Shown here piece after piece: positions 15,633 through 24,794 of a DNA stretch of 45,828 nucleotides (its first letter is position 1; every line of letters begins with the position of its first letter). Source of the stretch: Prevotellaceae bacterium UBA2744 (GTDB lineage: Bacteria > Bacteroidota > Bacteroidia > Bacteroidales > Bacteroidaceae). The position numbers were made by a program, and so were the translations under genes. The DNA lies in the NCBI GenBank assembly GCA_002353575.1, contig DEJQ01000003.1:1-45828 (forward strand), read 5' to 3'. The notes under the pieces are model-generated. The model searched no databases. It saw only the letters and a program-made list of their open reading frames with translations, and had not been told where the DNA came from.

Positions 15633-17219
15633 ATGTACGAGAAAGAAAGAGGACTATACATAGCACATAGCGAGGCAGGAGCCTTGTCGATATGTGGTAA
15701 AATGGCAAACAGACACGGACTCATTGCCGGTGCGACAGGTACCGGAAAGACAGTGTCGCTACAGGTAATGGCAGAGACCTTCTGCCAGGCAGGCGTACCA
15801 TGTTTCATGGCAGACATGAAGGGAGACCTGAGTGGTATTTCGCAAGCAGGAAAGATGAGCGGATTCATAGAGAAACGAATGCCTGAGTTCGGCGTGGAGA
15901 ATCCTGAGTTCCAGCCCTGTCCGGTACGATTCTACGATGTGTATGGCGAACAGGGACATCCGATGCGTGCAACCATATCGCAGATGGGACCGCAGCTGAT
16001 TTCACGACTGCTCGACCTGAACGAGACACAGGACGGAGTGCTGAATATCGTGTTCCGCATAGCTGACGAGCGCGGGCTGCTGCTCATAGACATGAAAGAC
16101 CTGAGGGCGATGCTCGACTATGTGGCAAAACACGCAAAGGAATACACATCGAAATACGGAAATGTAAGCACAGCATCAGTGGGAGCCATACAGAGGGCAC
16201 TGCTGCAACTGGAAAATCAAGGTGCGGACAAGTTCTTCGGAGAACCCGCATTTGACATCTACGATCTGATACAGACCGAAGGCGGCAAGGGAGTGATGAG
16301 CGTACTGGCTGCAGACAAACTGATGATGCAGCCAAAGTTGTATTCCACCTTCCTGTTGTGGCTGCTTTCAGAACTTTACTCCACCCTACCCGAAGTAGGC
16401 GATTTGGACTACCCGAAACTGGTATTCTTCTTCGACGAGGCACATATGCTGTTTGAAGGTACGTCGAAGGCTCTGCTCGACAAAATAGAACAGGTAATAA
16501 GACTGATTCGTTCAAAGGGTGTGGGCATCTACTTCATCACACAGAGCCCAACTGATATCCCTGAGAATATTCTGGGACAACTGGGCAACCGCGTACAGCA
16601 TGCCCTGAGAGCTTACACACCGAAAGACCAGAAGGCTGTGAAGACCGCTGCAGATACGTTCCGCGCCAACCCGAAGTTCAAGACTGATGAAGCAATCATG
16701 AATCTGGAAACGGGTGAGGCACTGGTAAGTTTCCTCGATGAGAAAGGAGCTCCACAGATGGTTGAACGCGCGAAGGTACTGTTCCCCCTGTCACAGATAG
16801 GTGCAATCACAGAGGGACAGCGACTGGATGCCATCAAGCAAAGTCGCATATATGGGAAGTATGACAATGCAATAGACCGCGAGAGTGCGTTTGAGGTACT
16901 TCTGGCAGAAAGCGAAAAGGCTGTAGCAGAACAGGCTGAGATGGAAGCAAACGAAGCTGAAGCAGAAACCCAGCAGAAGACAGAGGAAAAGAGCAAGAAA
17001 AGCGGATTCATGGGTAAGGTGCTGAAAGCTGTGCTCACCGCCGTCACTTCAACCCTTGCAGCAATCTTAGGTTCTTACGTAAGCGATAAGGTAACAGGCA
17101 AGAAGACTAAGTCGCGCACATCGAAGACGGGACGGGTAGTAAAGAATGCTACCAGTGCCGCTACCAGAACAATAACCAAGGAGCTGACAAGAGACATACT
17201 GGGAAACCTGGTGAAGTAA
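15633..17219 (+). CDS. HerA-like ATPase (DUF853 family, YjgR-like)
   Basis: 528 residues. Walker A is GATGTGKT (about 32-39). KLVFFFDEAHMLF (about 264-276) is Walker B. FITQSPTDIPENILGQLGNRVQHALRAYTP is the conserved C-terminal part of the DUF853/HerA-C family, here quoted in pieces. The C-terminus adds an acidic coiled stretch (about 425-450), a possible membrane helix (VLKAVLTAVTSTLAAILGS) and a Lys/Arg-rich tail. Proteins of this family are cytoplasmic ATPases whose substrate (DNA or protein) is unsettled. It follows the barrel gene by 12 bases and ends at a strong bidirectional terminator. Confidence 0.9.
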   Translation: MYEKERGLYIAHSEAGALSICGKMANRHGLIAGATGTGKTVSLQVMAETFCQAGVPCFMADMKGDLSGISQAGKMSGFIEKRMPEFGVENPEFQPCPVRFYDVYGEQGHPMRATISQMGPQLISRLLDLNETQDGVLNIVFRIADERGLLLIDMKDLRAMLDYVAKHAKEYTSKYGNVSTASVGAIQRALLQLENQGADKFFGEPAFDIYDLIQTEGGKGVMSVLAADKLMMQPKLYSTFLLWLLSELYSTLPEVGDLDYPKLVFFFDEAHMLFEGTSKALLDKIEQVIRLIRSKGVGIYFITQSPTDIPENILGQLGNRVQHALRAYTPKDQKAVKTAADTFRANPKFKTDEAIMNLETGEALVSFLDEKGAPQMVERAKVLFPLSQIGAITEGQRLDAIKQSRIYGKYDNAIDRESAFEVLLAESEKAVAEQAEMEANEAEAETQQKTEEKSKKSGFMGKVLKAVLTAVTSTLAAILGSYVSDKVTGKKTKSRTSKTGRVVKNATSAATRTITKELTRDILGNLVK

Positions 17220-17224
17220 ACAAA

Positions 17225-17254
17225 AAATACGAGAGCGATCAGCTCTCGTATTTT
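17225..17254. terminator. Bidirectional terminator between the HerA-like gene and queC
   Basis: AAATACGAGAGC and GCTCTCGTATTT pair perfectly around GATCA, with A- and T-runs on the two sides. The queC stop codon (17239-17241) lies in the loop, so queC's last codons form one arm. Confidence 0.88.
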
Positions 17255-17892
17255 GTTGTATCCTGTATGCCAGCGGATTGAAGCGCTTCTTTGCGCTCGA
17301 TGCAGGTGGCACACTTGCCACAATGGATTTTTCCGCCCTTATAGCACGACCATGTCTTGCTGTAGTCAATTCCAAGAGCCTTACCGTGGCTGGCTATCTC
17401 ACCTTTTGTAATATTTGTATATGGTGCCCATACAGTCACATTCGTATCGGTGCCGTTTGACATGGCACTCGACATAGCATCGATGAATGAAGAACGGCAG
17501 TCGGGATATATATTATGATCACCAGTATGATTAGCAATCATAACACGTCGGAGTCCGTTGCTCTCAGCTATACCGCATGCGATGGCAAGCATAATGCCGT
17601 TGCGAAAAGGCACTACAGTGCTCGCCATGTTATCGGCTGAGTAGTTACCCTCGGGAATGGCATCAGCCCCTGCGAGGAGAGAGGAACGAAAATACTTAGG
17701 CATAAAACTCAGCGGGATAGTGATATGACGTATGCCAAGCTGCTGACAGTGGTACTGAGCCAAAGGAAGCTCCTGTGCGTTGTGGTTTGAACCATAGTCG
17801 AAGGAAATGGCCAAAGCAATGTCGGCAGCATACTCGTAGAGCATGGTTACGGAATCCATACCGCCTGAGAGAATAATTGCAGAATCTTTCAT
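17239..17892 (-). CDS. queC: 7-cyano-7-deazaguanine synthase
   Basis: 217 residues. The PP-loop SGGMDS lies at residues 9-14. FDYGSNHNAQEL, VPFRNGIML and HTGDHNIYPDCR are QueC signatures, and the C-terminal CYKGGKIHCGKCATCIERK supplies the zinc-binding cysteines. It makes preQ0 from 7-carboxy-7-deazaguanine, ammonia and ATP for queuosine in tRNA. The other que genes are not nearby. It follows pnp on the same strand but a terminator-like hairpin lies between. No preQ1 riboswitch was recognised in its leader. Confidence 0.95.
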   Translation of the reverse strand: MKDSAIILSGGMDSVTMLYEYAADIALAISFDYGSNHNAQELPLAQYHCQQLGIRHITIPLSFMPKYFRSSLLAGADAIPEGNYSADNMASTVVPFRNGIMLAIACGIAESNGLRRVMIANHTGDHNIYPDCRSSFIDAMSSAMSNGTDTNVTVWAPYTNITKGEIASHGKALGIDYSKTWSCYKGGKIHCGKCATCIERKEALQSAGIQDTTKYES

Positions 17893-17895
17893 AAC

Positions 17896-17947
17896 AAAAA
17901 AGGTGAGCCAAAGAAGTTACCTAAAAAGACAACTAAACTTGGCTCAC
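17896..17947 (-). terminator. Terminator after pnp
   Basis: On the minus strand GTGAGCCAA and TTGGCTCAC form a 9-bp stem with a 27-base loop, followed by a run of six T. The long loop leaves room for read-through into queC. Confidence 0.6.
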
Positions 17948-17963
17948 AATTATTTATAATATA

Positions 17964-20258
17964 TTACTTCAAGAGATCATCGAGTGCGCTTGCCACATCA
18001 CCATTGTCAGCAGGAGCTTCATTACCTGCTGCGTGATCATGATGACGATTGCTGCCTTCGCGACGTGGACCGCGTTCGCGCTGTGGGCGTTCGCGACGTT
18101 CACGCTGTGGACGCTCGGTATAGCCTTCCGGTTTTTCAATCAGCACACGGTGGCTGAGTTTGAACTTACCAGTCTTCTGGTCAATATCGATGAGTTTGAC
18201 TTCGATTTCGTCACCCTCACTGATACCAGCCTCTTCCACTGTCTCAAGACGCTTCCAGTCGATTTCGCTGATGTGGAGCAGACCCTCCTTGCCAGGGAGG
18301 AACTCAACGAAACATCCGTAAGGCATGATGCTGCGCACCTTAGCCTTATAGACCTCGCCTACCTCAGGAACTGCAACGATAGCCTTGATCTTTGCAAGGG
18401 CTGCCTCGATGGCGTCGCGACCAGGAGCAGAGATCTGAACCTTTCCTACACCGTCTTCTTCGTCGATAGTAATGACAGTCTGAGTGTCTTCCTGAATCTG
18501 CTGGATAATCTTACCACCAGGACCGATTACGGCACCGATAAACTCCTTAGGGATGATAATCTGTTCGATGCGTGGAACGTGTGGCTTGAGTTCCGGACGT
18601 GGAGCAGAGATAGTCTTCATCATCTCGCCCATGATATGTTCACGACCTGCCTTTGCCTGCATAAGAGCCTTTTCGAGAATCTCGTATGACAGACCGTCGC
18701 ACTTGATATCCATCTGGGTAGCTGTAAGACCGTTCTTTGTACCAGTAGTCTTGAAGTCCATATCTCCCAGGTGGTCTTCATCACCAAGGATATCGCTCAG
18801 GATGGCATACTTCTCTTCACCAGGATTCTTGATAAGTCCCATTGCAATACCAGCTACAGGATTCTTGATTGGCACACCGGCATCCATCAGCGCGAGGGTT
18901 CCGGCACAAGTAGTTGCCATAGAAGAAGAACCGTTAGACTCGAGAATATCACTAACCACACGGATAGTGTAAGGATAATCCTCAGGAATCTGTCCCTTGA
19001 TACCACGCCAAGCGAGGTGACCGTGACCGATTTCGCGACGACCCACACCACGCTGTGCCTTTGCCTCACCAGTTGAGAATGGCGGGAAGTTATAGTGAAG
19101 GAGGAACTTCATGTAGTAGCGTTCGAGGGCACCGTCAACAAGTTTCTCGTCGAGTTTTGTTCCGAGGGTTACAGTAGCAAGGGCTTGTGTCTCACCACGA
19201 GTGAAGATAGCAGATCCGTGAGGTCCAGGCAGTGGTTCTACTTCGCACCAAATAGGACGGATGTCTGTTGTCTTACGACCATCGAGACGGATACCTTCGT
19301 CAAGGATGCAACGACGCATAGCATCGCGCTCTACATCATGGTAGTAGCGGTCAACGAGTGCGTACTTCTCTTCGAGTTCTTCCTCTGAGAGGTCGGTATG
19401 TGCAGCAGCATAAGCCTCCTTGTAGTCTTCGCGAATTTTCTCGAAAGCCTCTGCGCGAGCGTGCTTCTCAAGAGCCTGCTTAGTTACGTCGTAAGCCGGC
19501 TGGTAACACTTGGCTGTGAGGTCAGCCTTCAGTTCGTCATCATTCACTTCGTGGCAGTATTCACGCTTCACGTCGGTACCAAGTTCCTTCATCAGTTCCT
19601 TCTGCAACTGGCACTGTGGTTTAATAGCAGCATGAGCAGCCTTGAGAGCTTCGAGCAGATCCTGTTCGCTTACTTCCTTCATTTCACCCTCAACCATCAT
19701 GATATTTTCCTCGGTAGCACCTACCATAAGGTCCATATCAGCCTGCTTGAGTTGCTCGAAAGTAGGGTTGATTACGAACTGTCCGTTGATACGAGCTACA
19801 CGAACTTCTGAGATTGGTCCATCGAAAGGAATATCAGAACAAGCAAGAGCTGCACTGGCAGCAAAACCAGCTAAGGCATCGGGCATATCTATACCGTCTG
19901 CTGAGAACAGCATGACGTTGACATAAACCTCTGCATGATAATTGGATGGGAACAGAGGGCGGAGTGCACGGTCAACAAGACGACAGGTAAGGATCTCCTC
20001 GTCGCTTGCTTTGCCTTCGCGCTTTGTAAAACCTCCAGGGAAACGACCATTAGCCGCATACTTTTCACGATACTCTACCTGGAGTGGCATAAAATCTGTT
20101 CCTGGTACTGCATCTTTAGCTGCACAAACAGTGGCGAGGAGCATAGTATTGCCCATGCGGAGCATAACTGCACCATCCGCTTGTTTTGCGAGCTTTCCTG
20201 TCTCAATGCTAATTTCACGTCCATCAGGCAGTGAGACTTTCTTTGTAATTACGTTCAT
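17964..20258 (-). CDS. pnp: Polynucleotide phosphorylase
   Basis: 764 residues. Two RNase PH-like cores (VMLRMGNTMLLATVCAAKD near 30-50; IFTRGETQALATVTLGTK near 365-385) flank an alpha-helical domain. The KH domain carries VIGPGGKIIQQI and the S1 domain GCFVEFLPGKEGLLHISEI. The enzyme degrades RNA 3' to 5' with phosphate and acts in the RNA degradosome. At 764 it is longer than the usual 700-710 residues; the extra length is in the helical linker and in an Arg/Glu-rich tail (RPQRERRERPQRER) that may bind RNA. It has its own -7 box (20326-20319). Confidence 0.97.
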   Translation of the reverse strand: MNVITKKVSLPDGREISIETGKLAKQADGAVMLRMGNTMLLATVCAAKDAVPGTDFMPLQVEYREKYAANGRFPGGFTKREGKASDEEILTCRLVDRALRPLFPSNYHAEVYVNVMLFSADGIDMPDALAGFAASAALACSDIPFDGPISEVRVARINGQFVINPTFEQLKQADMDLMVGATEENIMMVEGEMKEVSEQDLLEALKAAHAAIKPQCQLQKELMKELGTDVKREYCHEVNDDELKADLTAKCYQPAYDVTKQALEKHARAEAFEKIREDYKEAYAAAHTDLSEEELEEKYALVDRYYHDVERDAMRRCILDEGIRLDGRKTTDIRPIWCEVEPLPGPHGSAIFTRGETQALATVTLGTKLDEKLVDGALERYYMKFLLHYNFPPFSTGEAKAQRGVGRREIGHGHLAWRGIKGQIPEDYPYTIRVVSDILESNGSSSMATTCAGTLALMDAGVPIKNPVAGIAMGLIKNPGEEKYAILSDILGDEDHLGDMDFKTTGTKNGLTATQMDIKCDGLSYEILEKALMQAKAGREHIMGEMMKTISAPRPELKPHVPRIEQIIIPKEFIGAVIGPGGKIIQQIQEDTQTVITIDEEDGVGKVQISAPGRDAIEAALAKIKAIVAVPEVGEVYKAKVRSIMPYGCFVEFLPGKEGLLHISEIDWKRLETVEEAGISEGDEIEVKLIDIDQKTGKFKLSHRVLIEKPEGYTERPQRERRERPQRERGPRREGSNRHHDHAAGNEAPADNGDVASALDDLLK

Positions 20259-20318
20259 CTTAATAATTTATTGGAATAAAAACATCTAAACTCGTGCAAA
20301 AAAACACGAAAAATCGCA

Positions 20319-20326
20319 CAAAGTTA
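20319..20326 (-). promoter_or_regulatory. -7 box of pnp
   Basis: TAACTTTG on the minus strand, 60 bases before the ATG at 20258. It is divergent to the box at 20349. Confidence 0.55.
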
Positions 20327-20348
20327 CCCAAATTCCATTAATATATTG

Positions 20349-20356
20349 TAATTTTG
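20349..20356 (+). promoter_or_regulatory. -7 box of the thioredoxin-like lipoprotein gene
   Basis: TAATTTTG, 20 bases before the ATG at 20377. The two divergent boxes are only 22 bases apart. Confidence 0.55.
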
Positions 20357-20376
20357 CATCAAAATAACGCAGCAAA

Positions 20377-21531
20377 ATGAATAAAATAACATTTTTTATA
20401 GCAATCGCAGGAATTTTAAATGCCTGTAGCGGGAACAAAACTCATAATGTAAGTGGAGAAATCGATAATGCAACAGACTCGATTTTGTATATCGAAGCCA
20501 ACACTCTCGAAGGCATAAAAACGCTGGATTCGATACGTTTGAAAGCAGACGGTGAATTTGCATTTTCGGTAGAAGTGCCCAAAGAAAGTCCAGAGTTCTA
20601 TAATCTGAGAATAGGCAACGAACGCATACCGTTCTCAATCGACAGCACAGAACAGATTACCATCACCGCAGCCCTACCCGATTTCAGTACTGACTACAAA
20701 GTTGAGGGGAATGAGAGTTCAAAAAAAATCAAGGAAATGTATGGGATGCAGTTAAAGCTACAAAACCAGATTGTTGCACTGGAGAAAAACAAGGATATGT
20801 TCCCCGGGGACATCGTAGATAGTATCAACACGCTAATTTCTGCCCACAAGGAAACAATAAAGGAGAAATACATATACCCGAATGCTGCCAGTGCCGCTGC
20901 ATACTATGCCGTATGTCAATCGCTCACCGACCTTCAGGCAACATGGTTTTTGTTTAATCCGCTGACCGACCGCAACGATGTGAAAGCATATGCCGCAGTG
21001 GCTACCGCATGGGATTGTTACTACCCTGATGCAGAACGTACCATTCAAATTTGCAATGCTGCTATCAAAGGACTCGACAACACTGCCACGAAGAAGGTTG
21101 AACACATTAAGAGCATAGGCGGAAAGGCTATTGAAGAGACAGGTATCATCGATGTAGAACTGCCAGACATAAAAAATAAGATTCACAAGCTGACTTCGCT
21201 CAAGGGGAAGGTTGTCCTGCTCGACTTCACAGTGTTCGGAACTCCCGATTCACCGGAAAGGACCCGTATGTTGCGTACACTATACGAAAAATATTCCAGT
21301 CGCGGATTCGAGATCTACCAGGTAGGACTCGACGATGACATTCATTTCTGGAAATCATCCGTAGAATATCTGCCCTGGATATCTGTACACGAAACGAACG
21401 GACTGGCAACAAATGCCTATGCCGTCAGTTCCGTACCCACTTTCTTCCTTATAAACCGCGAAAACGAAATTGTCCTCCGTTCCGACTTCATGAAAGGGTC
21501 GTTAGAGGACAATATAGATAAATTGTTGTAA
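20377..21531 (+). CDS. Thioredoxin-fold lipoprotein without CxxC (DUF4369-like N-terminus)
   Basis: 384 residues. A lipobox (GILNACSG) predicts a lipoprotein anchored at Cys17. Residues 25-130 (VSGEIDNATDSILYIEA, LKADGEFAFSVEVPKESPEFY) resemble the DUF4369 beta domain of Bacteroidetes TlpA-like proteins. A helical middle follows, then a thioredoxin fold (LKGKVVLLDFTVFGTP, then SSVPTFFLINRENEIVLR). Where the redox pair should be (DFWAxWCxPC in the family) the sequence is DFTVFGTPDSPER, so both cysteines are gone while the cis-Pro (VPT) is kept. It therefore cannot work as a normal disulfide reductase and may be a binding or chaperone-like protein. Confidence 0.82.
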   Translation: MNKITFFIAIAGILNACSGNKTHNVSGEIDNATDSILYIEANTLEGIKTLDSIRLKADGEFAFSVEVPKESPEFYNLRIGNERIPFSIDSTEQITITAALPDFSTDYKVEGNESSKKIKEMYGMQLKLQNQIVALEKNKDMFPGDIVDSINTLISAHKETIKEKYIYPNAASAAAYYAVCQSLTDLQATWFLFNPLTDRNDVKAYAAVATAWDCYYPDAERTIQICNAAIKGLDNTATKKVEHIKSIGGKAIEETGIIDVELPDIKNKIHKLTSLKGKVVLLDFTVFGTPDSPERTRMLRTLYEKYSSRGFEIYQVGLDDDIHFWKSSVEYLPWISVHETNGLATNAYAVSSVPTFFLINRENEIVLRSDFMKGSLEDNIDKLL

Positions 21532-21578
21532 AGTTAGAAGTGTAAATAATCTACGGCCAATAACCTTTAATCGAATCG

Positions 21579-22670
21579 CTAAACGTATTCGTCGCCGAGG
21601 TCAAGTTGTGCGGAATTCACGAAACTGCGTATAATGTTTTGGGCATCTCGTTTGCAAACGAGAATCACATTACCCTCCTCTACGATTACGTAATCGGAGA
21701 GTCCCTGCAACACAGCTACATGACCGTCAGGCAGACGCACAAGACAATTATTGCAATCATTGAGCACAGCCTTCGAGTTGTTGACAAGGGCATTACCCTG
21801 ACCGTCTTTATCCATGTAGTTAAACACACTCTCCCACGTACCGAGGTCGGCCCACCCGAAATGACAAAGCATAACATCTACATTTTCTACCTTCTCCAGT
21901 ACAGTCTGCTCCAAAGCCATATGTGGAAGCTTTGAATACAAATCGAATACTATATCTTTAATATTAGTACTTGTAGGGTAGTGTACTCGCAGGTCTTCGA
22001 TAATCTCATTGTAATATCCCGAGACCTCCTTAATGGCTTTGAGGAAAGCTTTTGCCGACCATATATATATTCCGGAATTCCAAAGGAACTCACCACTCTC
22101 GAAAAATATACGGGCGAAGTCTTCTTGCGGTTTTTCGGTAAATGTCTGAACAGTAAAGATATTGGGAGCCATCTTGGCTGACATCTGAATATAGCCATAA
22201 GCAGTCTCCGGTCTGGTTGGCTTCACACCCAGAGTGAGCAATCGCTGATGACGATGAGCATAGTCAAGTCCCTGAAGGATTTCATCGGAGAACACACCAT
22301 TCTCCTTATCGGTGATATTCTGGTCGCTCGGTGTGACGATTAATACTCCGTTGGGATTTCTCCTTGCCACCTCGGCTGAGGCCCAAGTGACAGGAGGAAC
22401 CGTGTTGCGTCGGATAGGTTCGAGCATCAGGTTGTCATCTGACAATTCAGGAAGTTGCTCGCGCACCATATCCGCATATTCCAGATTAGTTGTGACAAGG
22501 ATATTCTCCACGTCAATAAACTTCTTATACCGATTGAATGTAGTCTGTAAAAGAGTTTCGCCCGTACCCAACAAATCGATAAACTGCTTTGGTTTATTCT
22601 GACGGCTCACCGGCCAGATACGAGTTCCAGCTCCACCTGCAAGGATTACACAGTAATAATTTTTATTCAT
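21579..22670 (-). CDS. manC: Mannose-1-phosphate guanylyltransferase
   Basis: 363 residues. The N-terminal nucleotidyltransferase signature GGAGTRIWPVSRQNKPKQF is at 12-30, followed by TPSDQNI, FTEKPQ and WNSGIYIW. It makes GDP-mannose from GTP and mannose-1-phosphate for fucose or mannose in surface glycans. At 363 residues it lacks the C-terminal isomerase domain of bifunctional ManC/AlgA. The start lies in the context CTAATACTATG, seen also (in part) before other genes here. It stands alone with convergent neighbours. Confidence 0.93.
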   Translation of the reverse strand: MNKNYYCVILAGGAGTRIWPVSRQNKPKQFIDLLGTGETLLQTTFNRYKKFIDVENILVTTNLEYADMVREQLPELSDDNLMLEPIRRNTVPPVTWASAEVARRNPNGVLIVTPSDQNITDKENGVFSDEILQGLDYAHRHQRLLTLGVKPTRPETAYGYIQMSAKMAPNIFTVQTFTEKPQEDFARIFFESGEFLWNSGIYIWSAKAFLKAIKEVSGYYNEIIEDLRVHYPTSTNIKDIVFDLYSKLPHMALEQTVLEKVENVDVMLCHFGWADLGTWESVFNYMDKDGQGNALVNNSKAVLNDCNNCLVRLPDGHVAVLQGLSDYVIVEEGNVILVCKRDAQNIIRSFVNSAQLDLGDEYV

Positions 22671-22774
22671 AGTATTAGCTTGAAAACGTTGCTAATTTAT
22701 ACATAAAAACGGATGTATGCAAGTATTTATTGCTTTTTTCACATGTTGTAACTTATATTTTCATACTTTTCTCG

Positions 22775-22782
22775 TAACTTCG
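22775..22782 (+). promoter_or_regulatory. -7 box of the ABC-F gene
   Basis: TAACTTCG, 17 bases before the ATG at 22800. Confidence 0.5.
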
Positions 22783-22799
22783 CGCATATTTTAAAATTC

Positions 22800-24794
22800 A
22801 TGGTTTCGATAAACAATTTAAAAGTTGAATTTGGAGCAGAACCCTTGTTTACGGATGTGAACTTCGTGATCAGCCCCAAAGACCGCATAGCTTTAGTAGG
22901 AAAAAATGGTGCCGGAAAGTCCACCATGCTCAAGATTATAGCCGGACTGCAACAGCCCACCAGTGGAGAGGTAGCCCGCCAGAAAGACATCACCATAGGT
23001 TATCTGCCGCAGGTGATGGTGCTGAGCGACGAACGCACAGTGCTCGAAGAGGCTGAGACAGCCTTTTCACATATCACAAAGTTGAAGGAACATCTCGACG
23101 ATCTGAATCGGCAACTCAGCGAACGTACCGACTACGAAAGTGAGGAATATATGCAACTGGTCGAAAAATTCACTCATGAGAATGATCATTACACAATGAT
23201 AGGAGGTGAAAACTACCAAGCCGAAATGGAACGAACACTTATCGGACTGGGATTCCAGCACAGCGACTTCAACCGTCCGACGAAGGAATTCTCCGGTGGA
23301 TGGCGAATGCGTATAGAACTGGCAAAACTGCTTATGCTCAAACCAGATCTTCTACTGCTCGACGAGCCTACAAACCACCTCGACATAGGGTCTATACAAT
23401 GGCTTGAGCAGTTCCTGCAGAGCCGTGCAAATGCCGTAGTTCTTGTCAGCCACGACCGTGCATTTATAAATAATGTGACTAACCGAACTATCGAAATCAG
23501 TTGTCACCGCATCAACGACTACAAGGTTAAGTACGACGAATACGTAAAACTCAGAGCTGAACGACGCGAAGCGCAGATTCGTGCTTACGAGAATCAGCAG
23601 AAAGAGATTGCGGATATAAAAGCCTTTATTGAAACTTTTAGATACAAGCCGACGAAATCCAATCAAGTGCAGTCACGCATCAAACAGCTGGAAAAGATAG
23701 TACCTATCGAGATCGACGAGATAGACACCTCTCAGTTGCATCTGAAGTTTCCACCTTGCCTGCGTTCAGGCGACTACCCAATCATCTGCAAAGATGTAGC
23801 AAAGAGTTACAATCGCCAGATATTCCACGATGTCAACCTGACCATCAAACGTGGTGAAAAAGTAGCTTTCGTTGGAAACAACGGAGAGGGTAAGTCAACA
23901 CTCGTGAAATGTATCATGGGTGAGATACCATTCGAGGGTGAACTAAAAGTGGGCCACAACGTACAGATTGGGTACTTTGCACAGAACCAGGCACAGTTGC
24001 TTGACGGTAATCAGACAGTATTCGAAACCATCGACCGTGTAGCACGCGGAGACATCCGTCTGAAGATTCGTGACATCCTCGGTGCATTCATGTTCGGCGG
24101 CGAGGCCAGCGATAAATATGTGAAGGTATTGAGCGGTGGAGAGCGTAGTCGTCTTGCAATGATAAGGCTTCTGCTAGAACCCGTAAACCTGCTTATTCTA
24201 GACGAACCTACCAACCACCTCGACATGCAGTCGAAGGATGTATTGAAACAAGCCATAAGAGACTTCGACGGAACTGCTATTATCGTCTCCCACGACCGCG
24301 ACTTCCTCGACGGTTTAGTGGAGAAAGTATATGAATTTGGCGGAGGGGTAGTACGTGAACACATTGGTGGTATTTACGATTTCCTACAGAAGAAACAGAT
24401 TGAGAGTCTCAGCGAACTGGGACAGAATATGAGTAGCAGCGGCAGTCCTACTGCTACAATTAAGCCCGCAGACAACAAGAAGACGGCAGACAACAATAAA
24501 CCCACTGGGCAAGCAGCAGATAAATCGTCAGAAAAACAAAAGCCACAAATGAGTTATGCGGACCAAAAAGCACACAACAAACTTGTGCGCAAGGCCGAAA
24601 AAGATGTGGCTGAGGCAGAAGCGGAAGTGACACGTCTGGAAAAAATCATCAAAGAAGCAGAGACAATTCTTGCTACACCAGAGGGCGCTCGCGACTCACA
24701 ACTGCTGAATAAATACTTCGAACTTAAACATCAGTTGGAAGAGGCAGAAGACCGCTGGACTACACTGAGCGAAGAACTCGAAAAACTCCTATAA
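22800..24794 (+). CDS. ABC-F family ATPase (ribosome-associated type)
   Basis: 664 residues with two ABC domains and no membrane segment. Walker A motifs are GKNGAGKS (about 38-45) and GNNGEGKS (about 359-366). Signatures are FSGGWRMR and LSGGERSR, and both Walker B sites read LLLDEPTNHLD or LILDEPTNHLD. A basic interdomain linker (about 240-300) and a C-terminal Lys/Glu-rich coiled coil (about 585-664) complete the ABC-F plan. Such proteins act on the ribosome; some protect it from antibiotics, others assist normal translation. The low-complexity stretch before the coiled coil (KPADNKKTADNNKPTG) is typical of Bacteroidetes housekeeping members, so resistance is not implied. Its last 6 bases overlap the convergent nuclease gene. 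Confidence 0.92.
   Translation: MVSINNLKVEFGAEPLFTDVNFVISPKDRIALVGKNGAGKSTMLKIIAGLQQPTSGEVARQKDITIGYLPQVMVLSDERTVLEEAETAFSHITKLKEHLDDLNRQLSERTDYESEEYMQLVEKFTHENDHYTMIGGENYQAEMERTLIGLGFQHSDFNRPTKEFSGGWRMRIELAKLLMLKPDLLLLDEPTNHLDIGSIQWLEQFLQSRANAVVLVSHDRAFINNVTNRTIEISCHRINDYKVKYDEYVKLRAERREAQIRAYENQQKEIADIKAFIETFRYKPTKSNQVQSRIKQLEKIVPIEIDEIDTSQLHLKFPPCLRSGDYPIICKDVAKSYNRQIFHDVNLTIKRGEKVAFVGNNGEGKSTLVKCIMGEIPFEGELKVGHNVQIGYFAQNQAQLLDGNQTVFETIDRVARGDIRLKIRDILGAFMFGGEASDKYVKVLSGGERSRLAMIRLLLEPVNLLILDEPTNHLDMQSKDVLKQAIRDFDGTAIIVSHDRDFLDGLVEKVYEFGGGVVREHIGGIYDFLQKKQIESLSELGQNMSSSGSPTATIKPADNKKTADNNKPTGQAADKSSEKQKPQMSYADQKAHNKLVRKAEKDVAEAEAEVTRLEKIIKEAETILATPEGARDSQLLNKYFELKHQLEEAEDRWTTLSEELEKLL

Noticed and set aside
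17893..17963. preQ1 riboswitch upstream of queC
   Set aside because: The expected C-rich stem-loop and A-rich tail are not present. The hairpin fits a pnp terminator.
22800..24794. Antibiotic resistance ABC-F (ribosomal protection) gene
   Set aside because: The C-terminal coiled coil and core-gene context fit a housekeeping ABC-F member, and nothing points to a resistance subgroup.
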